The position numbers and the translations under genes are program-made. A stretch of DNA of 54,467 nt from Pseudomonadota bacterium. Its GTDB lineage: Bacteria > Pseudomonadota > Alphaproteobacteria > Rhizobiales > Hyphomicrobiaceae. Positions 43,688 to 52,428 of this stretch are shown here, in pieces (positions within the stretch are counted from its first letter, which is position 1; every line of letters starts with the position of its first letter). The DNA lies in the NCBI GenBank assembly GCA_023412805.1, contig JAEZRM010000078.1, positions 1 to 54,467 on the forward strand, written 5' to 3'. The notes under the pieces are model-generated. The model was given only the letters and a program-made list of their open reading frames with translations. It ran no database searches and was not told the DNA's origin.

Positions 43688-44422
43688 ATGCAACGGACCG
43701 GCAAGACCCGCATCCTCGTCGTCGATGACGACCCCAAAATCCGCACCCTGCTCCGGCGCCTGTTCGAAGGCGAAGGCTGGGACGTCGCGGAGGCGGCATC
43801 CCGCGAGGAGGTGCGCCATCAGCTCGCTGCGGGCCGCGTGGATCTCGTCACCCTCGATCTCGTGCTCGGCGGCGAGGACGGCCTGACGATCGCGCGCGAG
43901 TTGCGCCAGGAGTCCAACATCCCCCTCATCATGGTCTCCGGCAAGGGTGACACGATCGACCGCGTGGTCGGGCTCGAGATCGGTGCCGACGACTACATCA
44001 CCAAGCCCTTCCATGTGCGCGAGGTGCTGGCGCGCGTTCGCGCCGTGCTGAGGCGCAGCGAGGAGGCTGTCGCTGTTCAGAACTTCGCGGGCGCGGCACG
44101 CGAGGCCTTCAGCTTCAACGGCTTTGTCGTCGATTTGTCGAAGCGTGAGCTGCATGGCCCCGAGGGCGTGCACATTCCGCTGACGACGGCCGAGTTCGCC
44201 CTGCTCGAAGTGTTCGTGCGCAACGTGAACCGCGTGCTCTCGCGCGACCGCATCATGGATCTCACCAAGGGCCATGAGTGGAACCCGCTCGACCGCACGA
44301 TCGACAATCACGTCGCGCGCCTGCGCAAGAAGATCGAGTGTGATCCCGAGAACCCGCTGCTCATCAAGACCGTGCGCGGCATCGGCTACAGCTTCACGGC
44401 GGATGTCACGCCAGCGAAATAG
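43688..44422 (+). CDS. OmpR/PhoB-family response regulator
   Basis: 244-residue two-domain regulator. The receiver has acidic residues D13-D15, phosphoacceptor D57 (VTLDLVL) and K106 (ITKPF). The C-terminal winged helix (LTTAEFALLEVFV, VSRDR-like LSRDRIMDL, VARLRKKIE, TVRGIGYSF) binds DNA. The start at 43688 excludes a poor upstream extension. No histidine kinase is adjacent, so the partner is elsewhere; the HWE kinase at 6.5 kb is not an obvious match. Confidence 0.93.
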   Translation: MQRTGKTRILVVDDDPKIRTLLRRLFEGEGWDVAEAASREEVRHQLAAGRVDLVTLDLVLGGEDGLTIARELRQESNIPLIMVSGKGDTIDRVVGLEIGADDYITKPFHVREVLARVRAVLRRSEEAVAVQNFAGAAREAFSFNGFVVDLSKRELHGPEGVHIPLTTAEFALLEVFVRNVNRVLSRDRIMDLTKGHEWNPLDRTIDNHVARLRKKIECDPENPLLIKTVRGIGYSFTADVTPAK

Positions 44423-44512
44423 CGCGCTCCTTCTTCCTTGTCCTCACAGTGGCCACACGACTTCATGAGCGCGCGACTGCGCGCCGGCCGTCAGGCCGCC
44501 CTTAAAAAAAAC

Positions 44513-46351
44513 TCACTTCGCCGCTTCGACCGCGTGCGGCACGACGAACTGCAGGTTGGCCAGGCGCGCATAGAGCCCGCCGCGCGCAATGAGATCGCGG
44601 TGCGTGCCTTCCTCGACAATGCGGCCCTCGTCGAGCACGACAATGCGATCGGCCTTCTGAATGGTGGCAAGGCGATGTGCGACGACGATCGTCGTGCGCC
44701 CCTGCATGGCGACATCGAGCGCACGCTGTACGGCAACCTCGTTCTCGGCATCGAGCGCGCTCGTGGCCTCATCGAGCAGGAGGATCGGCGCCGAGCGCAA
44801 CAGCGCACGAGCGATGGCGAGACGCTGACGCTGACCGCCGGACAGCGTGATACCGCGCTCGCCGATGCGTGTCTCGTAGCCCTCCGGCAGCGCGCGAATG
44901 AACACATCGGCCTGGGCGGCGACGGCCGCGCGTTCCACGTCCTCCTTGCTCGCGCGCTCATCACCGAAGCGAATGTTCTCGGCGACCGAACCCGCAAGCA
45001 GCGTGATTTCCTGCGGCACGAGTGCCATGCGCCGGCGCAGCTCGCCGAGATCGGCATCGCGTGCAGGCACACCATCGATGATCACGCGCCCTGCCGTCGG
45101 ATCGCGCAGGCGCTGCACGAGTGCGAGCAGCGTGCTCTTGCCCGATCCCGAAGGACCGACGAGCGCGACCCGTTCGCCGGGTGCAATGGCAAGCGACACG
45201 TCGACGAGTGCCGGGCTCTCGCTGCGGCCCGGATAGACGAAGCCCACGCGATCCAGCACGATCCGCCCTTCGGCCGGCACCGGAAGTGGCACGGGCACCG
45301 GCGGCGAGACGATCTCAGGCTGGGTATCCAGCAGCTCGGTCAGGCGCTCGGCCGCACCGGCAGCCTGCGTGACTTCGCCCCAGACCTCGGAAAGCTCCGC
45401 GAGCGCGCCCGCCGCGAACAGCGCGTAGAGCACGAACTGGCCGAGCCGGCCGCCGGACATCTCGCCCGCAATGACCAGCGCCGCGCCATACCAGAGAATT
45501 CCGACGACACTGCCGACGACCAGCAGAATGACGACCGCCGTCAGGCCCGCACGCGCCTTGAGCCGTGCATCGGCAGCACCGAAAGCGGCCTCGACCGAAG
45601 CCGCGAACCGTGCCCCCAGCACCTTCTCGGCGGCGAAGGCCTGTACGGCGCGGATGCCGGTCAGCGTCTCGGAGGCGAGCGACGAAGCCTCGGCAAGTGC
45701 GTCCTGCGCCTTGCGCGAACGCCGACGAACGATGCGGCCGTAGGCGACGAGCGGCAGCACGATGAGGGGAATGGCGACGAGCACCAGTGCAGAAAGCTTG
45801 GCGCTCGTCACGAGCATCATGGTAAGAGCGCCGAGCAACATGATCGCATTGCGCGCCGCCTGCGAGAGCGCAGTGCCGGCAGCCGCCTTGATCTGCGTTG
45901 TATCGGCGGTCAGGCGGCTCATGAGCTCGCCCGAATGGGACTTTTCGTGAAATGCCGGGCCGAGCGTCATGAGATGACGGAACACATCCGCACGCACGTC
46001 CGCGACAACGCGCTCGCCGAGCCAGTTGACGCAATAGAAGCGGGCGGCGCTGGCAATCGCGAGCAGAGCACCAATCAGCACCAGCACCGCGAAGTACCGG
46101 TCGATGAAACCGCCGTCGCCGCCGGAGAAGCCGAAGTCGATCATCCGCCGCACGGCCAGCGGCACCGACAACATGGCGAGCGCCGAGGCCACCATCGCGA
46201 GGCCGGCCAACGCCAGCATGAGCGGGTGGCGCATGATGTAGGGCTTCAGCGCGAGCAGGGGGCGCAACGACCGGCGGCCGCCCTCGCTGGAGGCCCTATC
46301 GCCCGGCATGTCTTCCGCCGGCTCCATGCTCTTCGATTTCCTACGTGCCAC
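44513..46351 (-). CDS. ABC transporter, permease-ATPase fusion (MsbA/lipid-exporter type)
   Basis: 612-residue half-transporter: a six-helix membrane domain (about residues 35-320) fused to an ATPase. Walker A GPSGSGKST lies near residue 397, the LSGGQRQRLAIARALL signature near 502, and ILLLDEATSALD follows as Walker B. The D-loop and switch His (VAHRL) are present. It starts at GTG 46351 with GAGGGG eight bases before; ATG 46327 is possible. By architecture it resembles MsbA-like exporters of lipid or drug. It is convergent with the response regulator gene. Confidence 0.92.
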   Translation of the reverse strand: MARRKSKSMEPAEDMPGDRASSEGGRRSLRPLLALKPYIMRHPLMLALAGLAMVASALAMLSVPLAVRRMIDFGFSGGDGGFIDRYFAVLVLIGALLAIASAARFYCVNWLGERVVADVRADVFRHLMTLGPAFHEKSHSGELMSRLTADTTQIKAAAGTALSQAARNAIMLLGALTMMLVTSAKLSALVLVAIPLIVLPLVAYGRIVRRRSRKAQDALAEASSLASETLTGIRAVQAFAAEKVLGARFAASVEAAFGAADARLKARAGLTAVVILLVVGSVVGILWYGAALVIAGEMSGGRLGQFVLYALFAAGALAELSEVWGEVTQAAGAAERLTELLDTQPEIVSPPVPVPLPVPAEGRIVLDRVGFVYPGRSESPALVDVSLAIAPGERVALVGPSGSGKSTLLALVQRLRDPTAGRVIIDGVPARDADLGELRRRMALVPQEITLLAGSVAENIRFGDERASKEDVERAAVAAQADVFIRALPEGYETRIGERGITLSGGQRQRLAIARALLRSAPILLLDEATSALDAENEVAVQRALDVAMQGRTTIVVAHRLATIQKADRIVVLDEGRIVEEGTHRDLIARGGLYARLANLQFVVPHAVEAAK

Positions 46352-46564
46352 GCCGGATCCCCTCGATGCTCACGAGCGCCAAGCACTAGAGCATCAGTCA
46401 GCGACGACCTTGAGGCGCCGCAAAGGCGAGAATATTGGTTCTAGGGGCCATGAATGCCCCAGCCTGCAGCGGTGAACAAGCCTCCCGCGGGCGATCAGCG
46501 GTCCGGAAGTCATTGAGTCGCAAGCGAATTGCCTCACGGGGCGATCGCATCAGCGCTTTGAATT
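46352..46564. other. Intergenic region, no gene seen
   Basis: Gap between the ABC transporter start and the phasin terminator. It holds only short frames. The promoter of the ABC gene must lie here, but no clear consensus pair was recognised. Confidence 0.4.
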
Positions 46565-46607
46565 ACAAAAAGAAAAAGCCCACGACGATGAACTTATCGC
46601 CATGGGC
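46565..46607 (-). terminator. Rho-independent terminator of phasin 2
   Basis: Read on the minus strand, GCCCATGGCGAT (46607-46596) pairs with ATCGTCGTGGGC (46589-46578) with wobble positions and an AAGTTC loop, followed by TTTTTCTTTTT. It lies 40 bases after the phasin stop. Confidence 0.8.
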
Positions 46608-46647
46608 CGGCAGTCTCGGTAGTTGCGTACGGGCCTAGAGACGCGGC

Positions 46648-46977
46648 TTAGCGGCGCGCCGCGAAAGCCTTCTCGACCGGCTTGTAGGCTTCCTTCGCGA
46701 TCTCCGAATAGAACGAGCCGATCTTCGACATCTGCTGCACGTAGTCCTCGTACGCGCGCTTGGCGTAGCTCGACTGGATCTCGAACGCCTGTTCGATGGT
46801 CTTGGCCGAGAGGAGCTTCTCGAAGGTTGCAGTACCTTCCTCGAACGAGCGCTTCGAGTAGTCGGTCATCTCGTTGGCAATCGTCTGCCAGCCCTTGTTC
46901 CACTCGCCGACGAGCCGCATCGCCGTGTCGGTGTTGGCCTGGCCGAGTTTCTGGAAGTCTTCGAATGATTTCATCAT
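46648..46977 (-). CDS. Phasin-family protein 2
   Basis: 109-residue helical phasin from the ATG at 46977 (or 108 from 46974). FQKLGQANTDTAMRLVGEWNKGWQTIANEMTDYSKRSFEEG and the AKTIEQAFEIQSSYAKRAYEDYVQQ pattern are the classic phasin signature. It has an AAGGACC site upstream and its own terminator. It is divergent from the DD-carboxypeptidase gene. It is a different sequence class from phasin 1, so two granule-coat proteins are implied. Confidence 0.9.
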   Translation of the reverse strand: MMKSFEDFQKLGQANTDTAMRLVGEWNKGWQTIANEMTDYSKRSFEEGTATFEKLLSAKTIEQAFEIQSSYAKRAYEDYVQQMSKIGSFYSEIAKEAYKPVEKAFAARR

Positions 46978-47359
46978 GGGGGTGGTCCTTCGAACCAACG
47001 GGCATCAGAGTTGGGTGTGTTCTGACGCAGAGGCAGGGGAAATGTCTCTTGCGATGCCCCGAGATTTAGGTGCGCTGCACAAATATGTCAACCTAAATAT
47101 TGCATCGCACCATGAACGGGCACTCATTCGTCAGCCGTCGAACGATAAAGTTTAGATAAAATTTGCATCTATCGCTTCACGGGACGAAAGGACGCCTGCG
47201 GTAAGGTCCTCATCGACGGTTCGAGATCGAGCGCCCCATTGGCGCCCCAACACGGTGTTCTCATAGGAACTTCCGCGAGAGGGCGGCCATCCAGGCGGGC
47301 GGTCTAGGGATGACCGGGGAGGCCAATATGCGCCATCTGGCGCGGTGAACGGGTTAGCA
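46978..47359. promoter_or_regulatory. Divergent intergenic region with nested inverted repeats
   Basis: Between phasin 2 and the DD-carboxypeptidase gene. TGCGATGC (47050-47057) pairs with GCATCGCA (47102-47109), and within it ATTTAGGT (47064-47071) pairs with ACCTAAAT (47091-47098), all perfect. The core is AT-rich, which suggests an operator or structured transcript start. A regulator site for the phasin gene is possible. Confidence 0.5.
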
Positions 47360-48898
47360 ATGATGTTTGCAGCAGCAAGCCGGCGAGCAACGCTTGCCGG
47401 CATGGCAGTTTTGATGTTTTGCCTCGCGGCAGGCGGTGCGACAGAAGCGCGCGCCGACAGCCGCCGTGCTGCTTTTGTCGTCGATGCGAATTCGGGCCGC
47501 GTTCTGCATGCGGCCAACGCGGATGCCCGGCGCTTTCCCGCCTCCCTCACCAAGCTGATGACACTCTACCTCGTCTTCGAGCAGATCGAGGCCGGCCGTC
47601 TCAACGCGTCGACGCCGATCCGGATTTCGGCCCAGGCCGCGTCCGTTCCGCCCTCGAAACTCAATCTCGACCCCGGCGAGACCATTCCGCTCGGCGCCGC
47701 CATTCGCGCGCTCGTCACCAAGTCGGCGAACGACGTCGCGGTTGCCGTTGCCGAGCACATCTCCGGTACCGAAGCCGCCTTCGCTCGCGCCATGACGGCG
47801 AAAGCCCGCCAGCTCGGGATGCGCTCGACCGTCTTCCGCAACGCGCATGGCCTGCCGGACTCCGAGCAGGTGACGACCGCGCGCGACATCGCCACGCTCT
47901 CGCTCGCCCTCTACGATCATTTCCCGCAGCACGCGCGCGTGTTCGCCACCCGCCGGTTCAACTACGCCGGCTCCTCCTATCGCAATCACAACACCATGCT
48001 CGGCTCGTTCGAGGGCATGGAGGGGATCAAGACCGGCTATACGCGCGCCTCGGGTTTCAATCTCTCGGCTTCCGTGCGCCGCAATGGCCGGCACGTGGTT
48101 GCCGTCGTCATAGGCGGGCGCACGGCTCAGGCACGCAATGCAGAGATGCGCACGCTTCTGACGCGCAGCCTCACGCGCGCCACCACATCCAAATCGCGGC
48201 GTCCCGTCCAGATCGCACGCGCGGCACCGGCGGAACGCGCAGAACGCCCCGTTCCGACACCGCAGCCCGCCCGCGCCCCAACTCGATCGATGCCGCGCCT
48301 CGTCGAGCCGGTCCGCGCGGCCGTGGCCCCAACCCGGGCATCGAACGAGCCGACCATCCAGATGGCGCGCGTGCGCACGGTGCCCGTAGTTCAGTATCAA
48401 GGCGGGCAGCATCAGGGCGGCGGTCAGTGGCAGCAGCCTCAGCCGCAACCCTCCGCGATCGAAGCCCATGCCCGCTTCACGATGGCCGAACAGGGTCGCG
48501 GCGCGCAGCCCTCGACGCTCGGCGCACAGGCACGCCGGCTCGATGACGGACATCCGGCCATCTATGCCGCCGCGCATAGCGCTCCGACCACCACCGCAGC
48601 GCTACAGCAGCGCGCCCATGGTCAGCCTTCCTATGCCGACGCCATCAGCCGGGGCGACTTCGGCGTCCAGGTGGGTGCGTTCGCCACGGAAGCCGAGGCC
48701 GAGGCACGCCTGCGCGAAGTTCGCCAGAATGCAGGCGGCCTGCTCGCTGCCGCCTTTGATGTAACTGAACCTGTCGCGCAAGGATCGCGCACGCTTTATC
48801 GCGCGCGCTTTGCCGGCCTCGATGCAAAACCAGCCGCCGAAACCTGTTCGGCCCTCCGCCGCCAGCGTGTCGACTGTTTCGTCACGCGCTTGCGCTGA
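47360..48898 (+). CDS. D-alanyl-D-alanine carboxypeptidase with SPOR domain
   Basis: 512-residue low-molecular-weight penicillin-binding protein (S11 family). A signal peptide (to about residue 32) precedes the catalytic domain: SLTK (S62-K65), SAN (S122-N124) and KTG (K224-G226). It trims the terminal D-Ala from peptidoglycan pentapeptides. A long Pro/Arg/Gln-rich linker (about residues 265-420) leads to a C-terminal SPOR domain (FGVQVGAFATEAEAEARL to the end), which binds denuded glycan strands at the septum. The ATG at 47360 is used; a GTG at 47345 is the outer limit and neither has a strong ribosome binding site. Confidence 0.93.
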   Translation: MMFAAASRRATLAGMAVLMFCLAAGGATEARADSRRAAFVVDANSGRVLHAANADARRFPASLTKLMTLYLVFEQIEAGRLNASTPIRISAQAASVPPSKLNLDPGETIPLGAAIRALVTKSANDVAVAVAEHISGTEAAFARAMTAKARQLGMRSTVFRNAHGLPDSEQVTTARDIATLSLALYDHFPQHARVFATRRFNYAGSSYRNHNTMLGSFEGMEGIKTGYTRASGFNLSASVRRNGRHVVAVVIGGRTAQARNAEMRTLLTRSLTRATTSKSRRPVQIARAAPAERAERPVPTPQPARAPTRSMPRLVEPVRAAVAPTRASNEPTIQMARVRTVPVVQYQGGQHQGGGQWQQPQPQPSAIEAHARFTMAEQGRGAQPSTLGAQARRLDDGHPAIYAAAHSAPTTTAALQQRAHGQPSYADAISRGDFGVQVGAFATEAEAEARLREVRQNAGGLLAAAFDVTEPVAQGSRTLYRARFAGLDAKPAAETCSALRRQRVDCFVTRLR

Positions 48899-48916
48899 GA
48901 GAGGGAAAATCAAATT

Positions 48917-49600
48917 ATGACTGTCAACGGTCCTTCGATCTCATCCCAGCTCGCCGCTCTCAAGGCGTCGATGCAGTCCTCGGCGACGCACGGCGCTGCC
49001 TCGGTTGCGAGCACTCCCGCGCAGGCACCGCAGAGCGTCATGCGCAGCGCGCTCTCGCCGGTCGCCGCCGGTGCCATGCTCGGCTTGTCGGCGATGACGC
49101 CGAGTGCGTCCGCCGCTGCGAACACAGCCCGGGTCAGCAACCCTTACACAAGCCCTGCCGCAGAAACGTACACGCGCGCCGGCATCCCCGCCGAAAAGGC
49201 CGCATGGATTGCTTCGCTCGGCGCCGACTCGTGGGAGCTCCGACAGCCCACCCGCATCGACGAGGCCGCATTCGCCCAGCGCGCGCTCGACAGCATGATC
49301 CGCAGCGGCATAGCGAAGTTCCCGGGATTTGCGGAGGCGCGCGCCAACGGCACGCTCAAAGTCCAGCACGCGCACGAGCAGCCCGAACTGGCCTACCGCT
49401 CGTTCCAGCTCACGCTCTACAAGGATGGCCAGGAGTTCGGCGGTGTCGGCTTCGGCACCATGAACAAGGAACGCTGGCTCGAGCTGCGCCAGAGCGGCAC
49501 GTTCGCGGCAACCGGCTCCGTCGCCGGCAATGACTACGTCGCGACATGGCCGCTGGCATGGGACGGAGAGAACAAGCACATCCCGCAGCACGCCGCCTGA
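48917..49600 (+). CDS. Protein of unknown function
   Basis: 227-residue protein starting 18 bases after the DD-carboxypeptidase stop, with GAGAGGG upstream. It lacks a canonical signal peptide; a Ser/Ala-rich N-terminus (to about residue 80) is followed by a folded part with ELRQPTRIDEAAFAQRAL, HEQPELAYRSFQLTLYKDG and VAGNDYVATWPL. No domain is recognised and there is no cysteine. Cotranscription with the carboxypeptidase gene hints at an envelope role. Confidence 0.65.
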   Translation: MTVNGPSISSQLAALKASMQSSATHGAASVASTPAQAPQSVMRSALSPVAAGAMLGLSAMTPSASAAANTARVSNPYTSPAAETYTRAGIPAEKAAWIASLGADSWELRQPTRIDEAAFAQRALDSMIRSGIAKFPGFAEARANGTLKVQHAHEQPELAYRSFQLTLYKDGQEFGGVGFGTMNKERWLELRQSGTFAATGSVAGNDYVATWPLAWDGENKHIPQHAA

Positions 49601-49735
49601 TCCGATACCCAGCACCCGGCCACCCGGGATCGAGCACGTCTCAGCGCAAAATTTGCCATGCTGTCATCCCGTGCTAAGCACGCCTCCCTGTGAGCGGGTA
49701 CGATTTACCGCCGAAACTTCAGGGAGCGACCCCGA

Positions 49736-50590
49736 ATGACATCATGGAGCCGCATCAGGCCTCCCCGCAGGGCAAAGTTCGCGATCGGCGCGATGCTCGT
49801 GGCACTCCTGCTCGCCATACCGACCGCAGCGCGCGCGCAGTCTTGCGGCAACAACGCCGACGGCTTCGGTCGGTGGCTCTCGGCCATCAAGGTCCAGGCC
49901 GCGAAGCAGGGCATTTCCCAGAGCGCCATGGACCGTGCGCTCGTCGGTGTGACGTATGATCCGACCGTCATCCGCCTCGACCGCAACCAGCGCTCCTTCA
50001 AGCTGAGCTTCGAGCAATTCTATGCGCGCCGCGTCGGCAGCGCCTTGATGAACCGGGCCCGCCAGCGCCTCGCGCGTCACAAGGCCGTCTTCGATCGCGT
50101 CGAGCAGCGCTTCGGCGTGCCGCGCGAAATCATCGTTGCCATCTGGGGCCTTGAAACGAACTTCGGCGCCGATACGTCGGGCCGCTTCTCCATAATCCGC
50201 TCGCTCGCGACGCTCGCCTACGACTGCAGGCGCTCGGCATTCTTCACGCCGCAGTTTCTCGACTCGATCCGCATCGTCCAGCGCGGTGACATGACCCCCG
50301 CGCAGATGCGCGGCGGCTGGGCCGGCGAGATCGGCCAGACGCAGTTCCTGCCGAGCCCCTATATCAAGTACGCCGTCGACTTCGACGGTGACGGGCGCCG
50401 CGACCTCGTCAATTCGGTGCCGGACATTCTGGCGTCCACGGCGAACTTCCTCAAAGGCCATGGCTGGCGGACGGGTGGCTCCTGGGAGCCCGGTTCCGCC
50501 AACTACAACGTCATCCGCGACTGGAACCGCGCCCAAGTCTATCAGCGGACCATCTCGGTCATGGCGACGCGGCTGAAGTCCGGCAACTGA
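49736..50590 (+). CDS. Lytic murein transglycosylase, MltB family
   Basis: 284-residue exported enzyme. The signal peptide spans about residues 13-35. The catalytic Glu is E140 in IWGLETNFG, the hallmark of the SLT family 3/MltB. Further motifs are GEIGQTQFLPS (about 200-210) and DFDGDGRRDLVNS. It would cleave peptidoglycan glycan strands, forming 1,6-anhydro products. No lipobox is visible, so it is soluble periplasmic. An AGGGAGCGA site precedes the start. No terminator seen. Confidence 0.93.
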   Translation: MTSWSRIRPPRRAKFAIGAMLVALLLAIPTAARAQSCGNNADGFGRWLSAIKVQAAKQGISQSAMDRALVGVTYDPTVIRLDRNQRSFKLSFEQFYARRVGSALMNRARQRLARHKAVFDRVEQRFGVPREIIVAIWGLETNFGADTSGRFSIIRSLATLAYDCRRSAFFTPQFLDSIRIVQRGDMTPAQMRGGWAGEIGQTQFLPSPYIKYAVDFDGDGRRDLVNSVPDILASTANFLKGHGWRTGGSWEPGSANYNVIRDWNRAQVYQRTISVMATRLKSGN

Positions 50591-50712
50591 TACCCCCACA
50601 TTTTGCCGCGCATGACGATCGGTGCAAAGCACCCTACACACGCGGGCTCGCCGTGGTGTAGGGTGCCGCAGCGAACACATTCCGCGATCAGCGAGCGCGC
50701 ACCCGAGCCACC

Positions 50713-52230
50713 ATGGACACCGCCGCCGCCACCGCGCACGCTGAACTGACCCCGGTACGGCGCAATCTCATTCTCCTGATGGTCGTGCTGGCGACCACCC
50801 TCTACGGGACGACGCTGCTCGTTGTCTCCACCATCCTGCCGCAGATGCAAGGCTCGTTCGCGGCCACCACCGACGAAATCGCCTGGGCGATGACGTTCAA
50901 CATTCTCGCAACCGCCATCGTGACACCCATGTCGGGCTGGCTCGCGGGCCGCTTCGGCACGCGGCGCGTAATGGTGTGGTCGCTCGGCGGCTTCACGCTC
51001 GCGACCTTCATGTGCGGATCGGCCGAGTCCCTCGAGGGCCTGGTCTTCTGGCGCATCATGCAGGGTGGTTTCGGCGCGCCGTCGACGCCCCTCACGCAGT
51101 CCATTCTGCTCACGGTCTTCCCGCGCGAGCAGCAGACCCGCGTCATGGGCATCTTCGGCTTCGGGGTGGTGCTTGGGCCGATCTTCGGGCCGGCGCTCGG
51201 CGGCATCATGGCGGAAAGCTACAACTGGCGCTGGGCCTTCTATGCCCTCGTTCCCGTCGGCATCGCCGCGACTGTCGGGCTGCAGGCGGTGCTGCCGAGC
51301 GACAAGGATTCGACCGACCGCCCGCTTGACTGGATCGGCTTCCTGGCGCTCTCCATCGCCCTTGCCGCGACGCAGCTCGTCCTCGCGCGCGGCCAGCGCC
51401 TCGATTGGTTCGACTCCTACGAGATCATCATCGCGACCTTCGTCGCCATCATCGGCTTCTGGATATTCGTCACGCACTGTCTGACGAGCCCGCGCCCGTT
51501 CCTCGACCCGCGTCTGCTGCTCGACCGCAACTACACACTGGGCATCATCCTGGTGACGATCTACGGAATGCTCAACTTTACGCCCATGGTGCTGCTCCCG
51601 CCCCTGCTCACAGGCCCCGCCGGCTACACCGACAGCCTCGTCGGCTACGTGGTCGGCGCGCGCGGCGTCGGCGGCTGCATCGGTTTTCTCGTCGCGGGGT
51701 TCGCCGGCCGTCTCGACGGGCGCATTCTCATGATGGTCGGGTTCGCGATGCTGCTCGTCGCCGGTCTCTGGCTCATGCACATCGACCTCAACGTCACCTA
51801 CATCGACCTCGCCATGAACGCCGGCCTTCAGGGCATCGCGATCGGCCTCATCTGGGTGCCGCTCACGACGGCCACATTCGCAACCCTCAAGCCGGAGCAG
51901 ATGGGCGAGGCATCGGCCGTCTACCACCTGCTGCGAAATCTCGGCTCGTCGTTCTTCATCTCGGTCTGTGTCGCGGAAATCATCCGCTCGACCGGCATGA
52001 ACTACGCCCACCTCGCCGAGCTGCTTACACCGTACAACCGAGCGCTGGACATGCCGGCGGTGCTTGGCCGATGGGACCCGGACAGTCTCAAGGGCCTGGC
52101 CTCGCTCTCCAAGGAGATGACGCGCCAGGCCACGCTCATCGCTTACCTTAACGCTTTCGGCCTCTTCACCACCGCCTGCGCCCTGACGCTGCCCCTCGTC
52201 CTCTTCATGCGGACGCGCAAGCCCCGATAG
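50713..52230 (+). CDS. DHA2-family MFS drug/solute exporter, 14-TM
   Basis: 505-residue major facilitator of the DHA2 (EmrB/QacA) type with about fourteen membrane segments. Motif A (GWLAGRFGTRRVM) lies at about residues 76-88, and the antiporter motif C (LGPIFGPALGG) at about 155-165. No EmrA-like membrane-fusion partner is adjacent. Drug or metabolite efflux is the family role. It is on the same strand as the lytic transglycosylase gene, 120 bases away. Confidence 0.92.
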   Translation: MDTAAATAHAELTPVRRNLILLMVVLATTLYGTTLLVVSTILPQMQGSFAATTDEIAWAMTFNILATAIVTPMSGWLAGRFGTRRVMVWSLGGFTLATFMCGSAESLEGLVFWRIMQGGFGAPSTPLTQSILLTVFPREQQTRVMGIFGFGVVLGPIFGPALGGIMAESYNWRWAFYALVPVGIAATVGLQAVLPSDKDSTDRPLDWIGFLALSIALAATQLVLARGQRLDWFDSYEIIIATFVAIIGFWIFVTHCLTSPRPFLDPRLLLDRNYTLGIILVTIYGMLNFTPMVLLPPLLTGPAGYTDSLVGYVVGARGVGGCIGFLVAGFAGRLDGRILMMVGFAMLLVAGLWLMHIDLNVTYIDLAMNAGLQGIAIGLIWVPLTTATFATLKPEQMGEASAVYHLLRNLGSSFFISVCVAEIIRSTGMNYAHLAELLTPYNRALDMPAVLGRWDPDSLKGLASLSKEMTRQATLIAYLNAFGLFTTACALTLPLVLFMRTRKPR

Positions 52231-52428
52231 TTCGCCGCTTCGTTAACTCAGTTTTCCCACCCTGTTCTGAGCCGCGCCTCGAAGGCGTCGGCGAATGGCG
52301 CTATTGTGCAACACGCGATTCATTTCTGCCGTGTCCGCGGCAGCCATCTATCTTTACGACCCCGATCCGTCCGTGCACACACTGGGCACCTGGACGGGGT
52401 AGATCGATTTCAGGCAGGAGTTGGGGCG

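Noticed and set aside
44485..44507. Possible terminator CGGCC-GTCA-GGCCG followed by an A-run
   Set aside because: On the plus strand the run is A, not T. On the minus strand the T-run precedes the hairpin. The order is wrong for a rho-independent terminator.
44438..46444. Long plus-strand open frame (668 codons)
   Set aside because: It is antisense to the ABC transporter, whose Walker and signature motifs are unambiguous.
47354..48577. Long minus-strand open frame (407 codons)
   Set aside because: It is antisense to the DD-carboxypeptidase with its three catalytic motifs.
50542..52011. Long minus-strand open frame (489 codons)
   Set aside because: It is antisense to the 14-TM exporter. 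It is very rich in Asp, Glu, Arg and His, typical of the reverse frame of a membrane protein.
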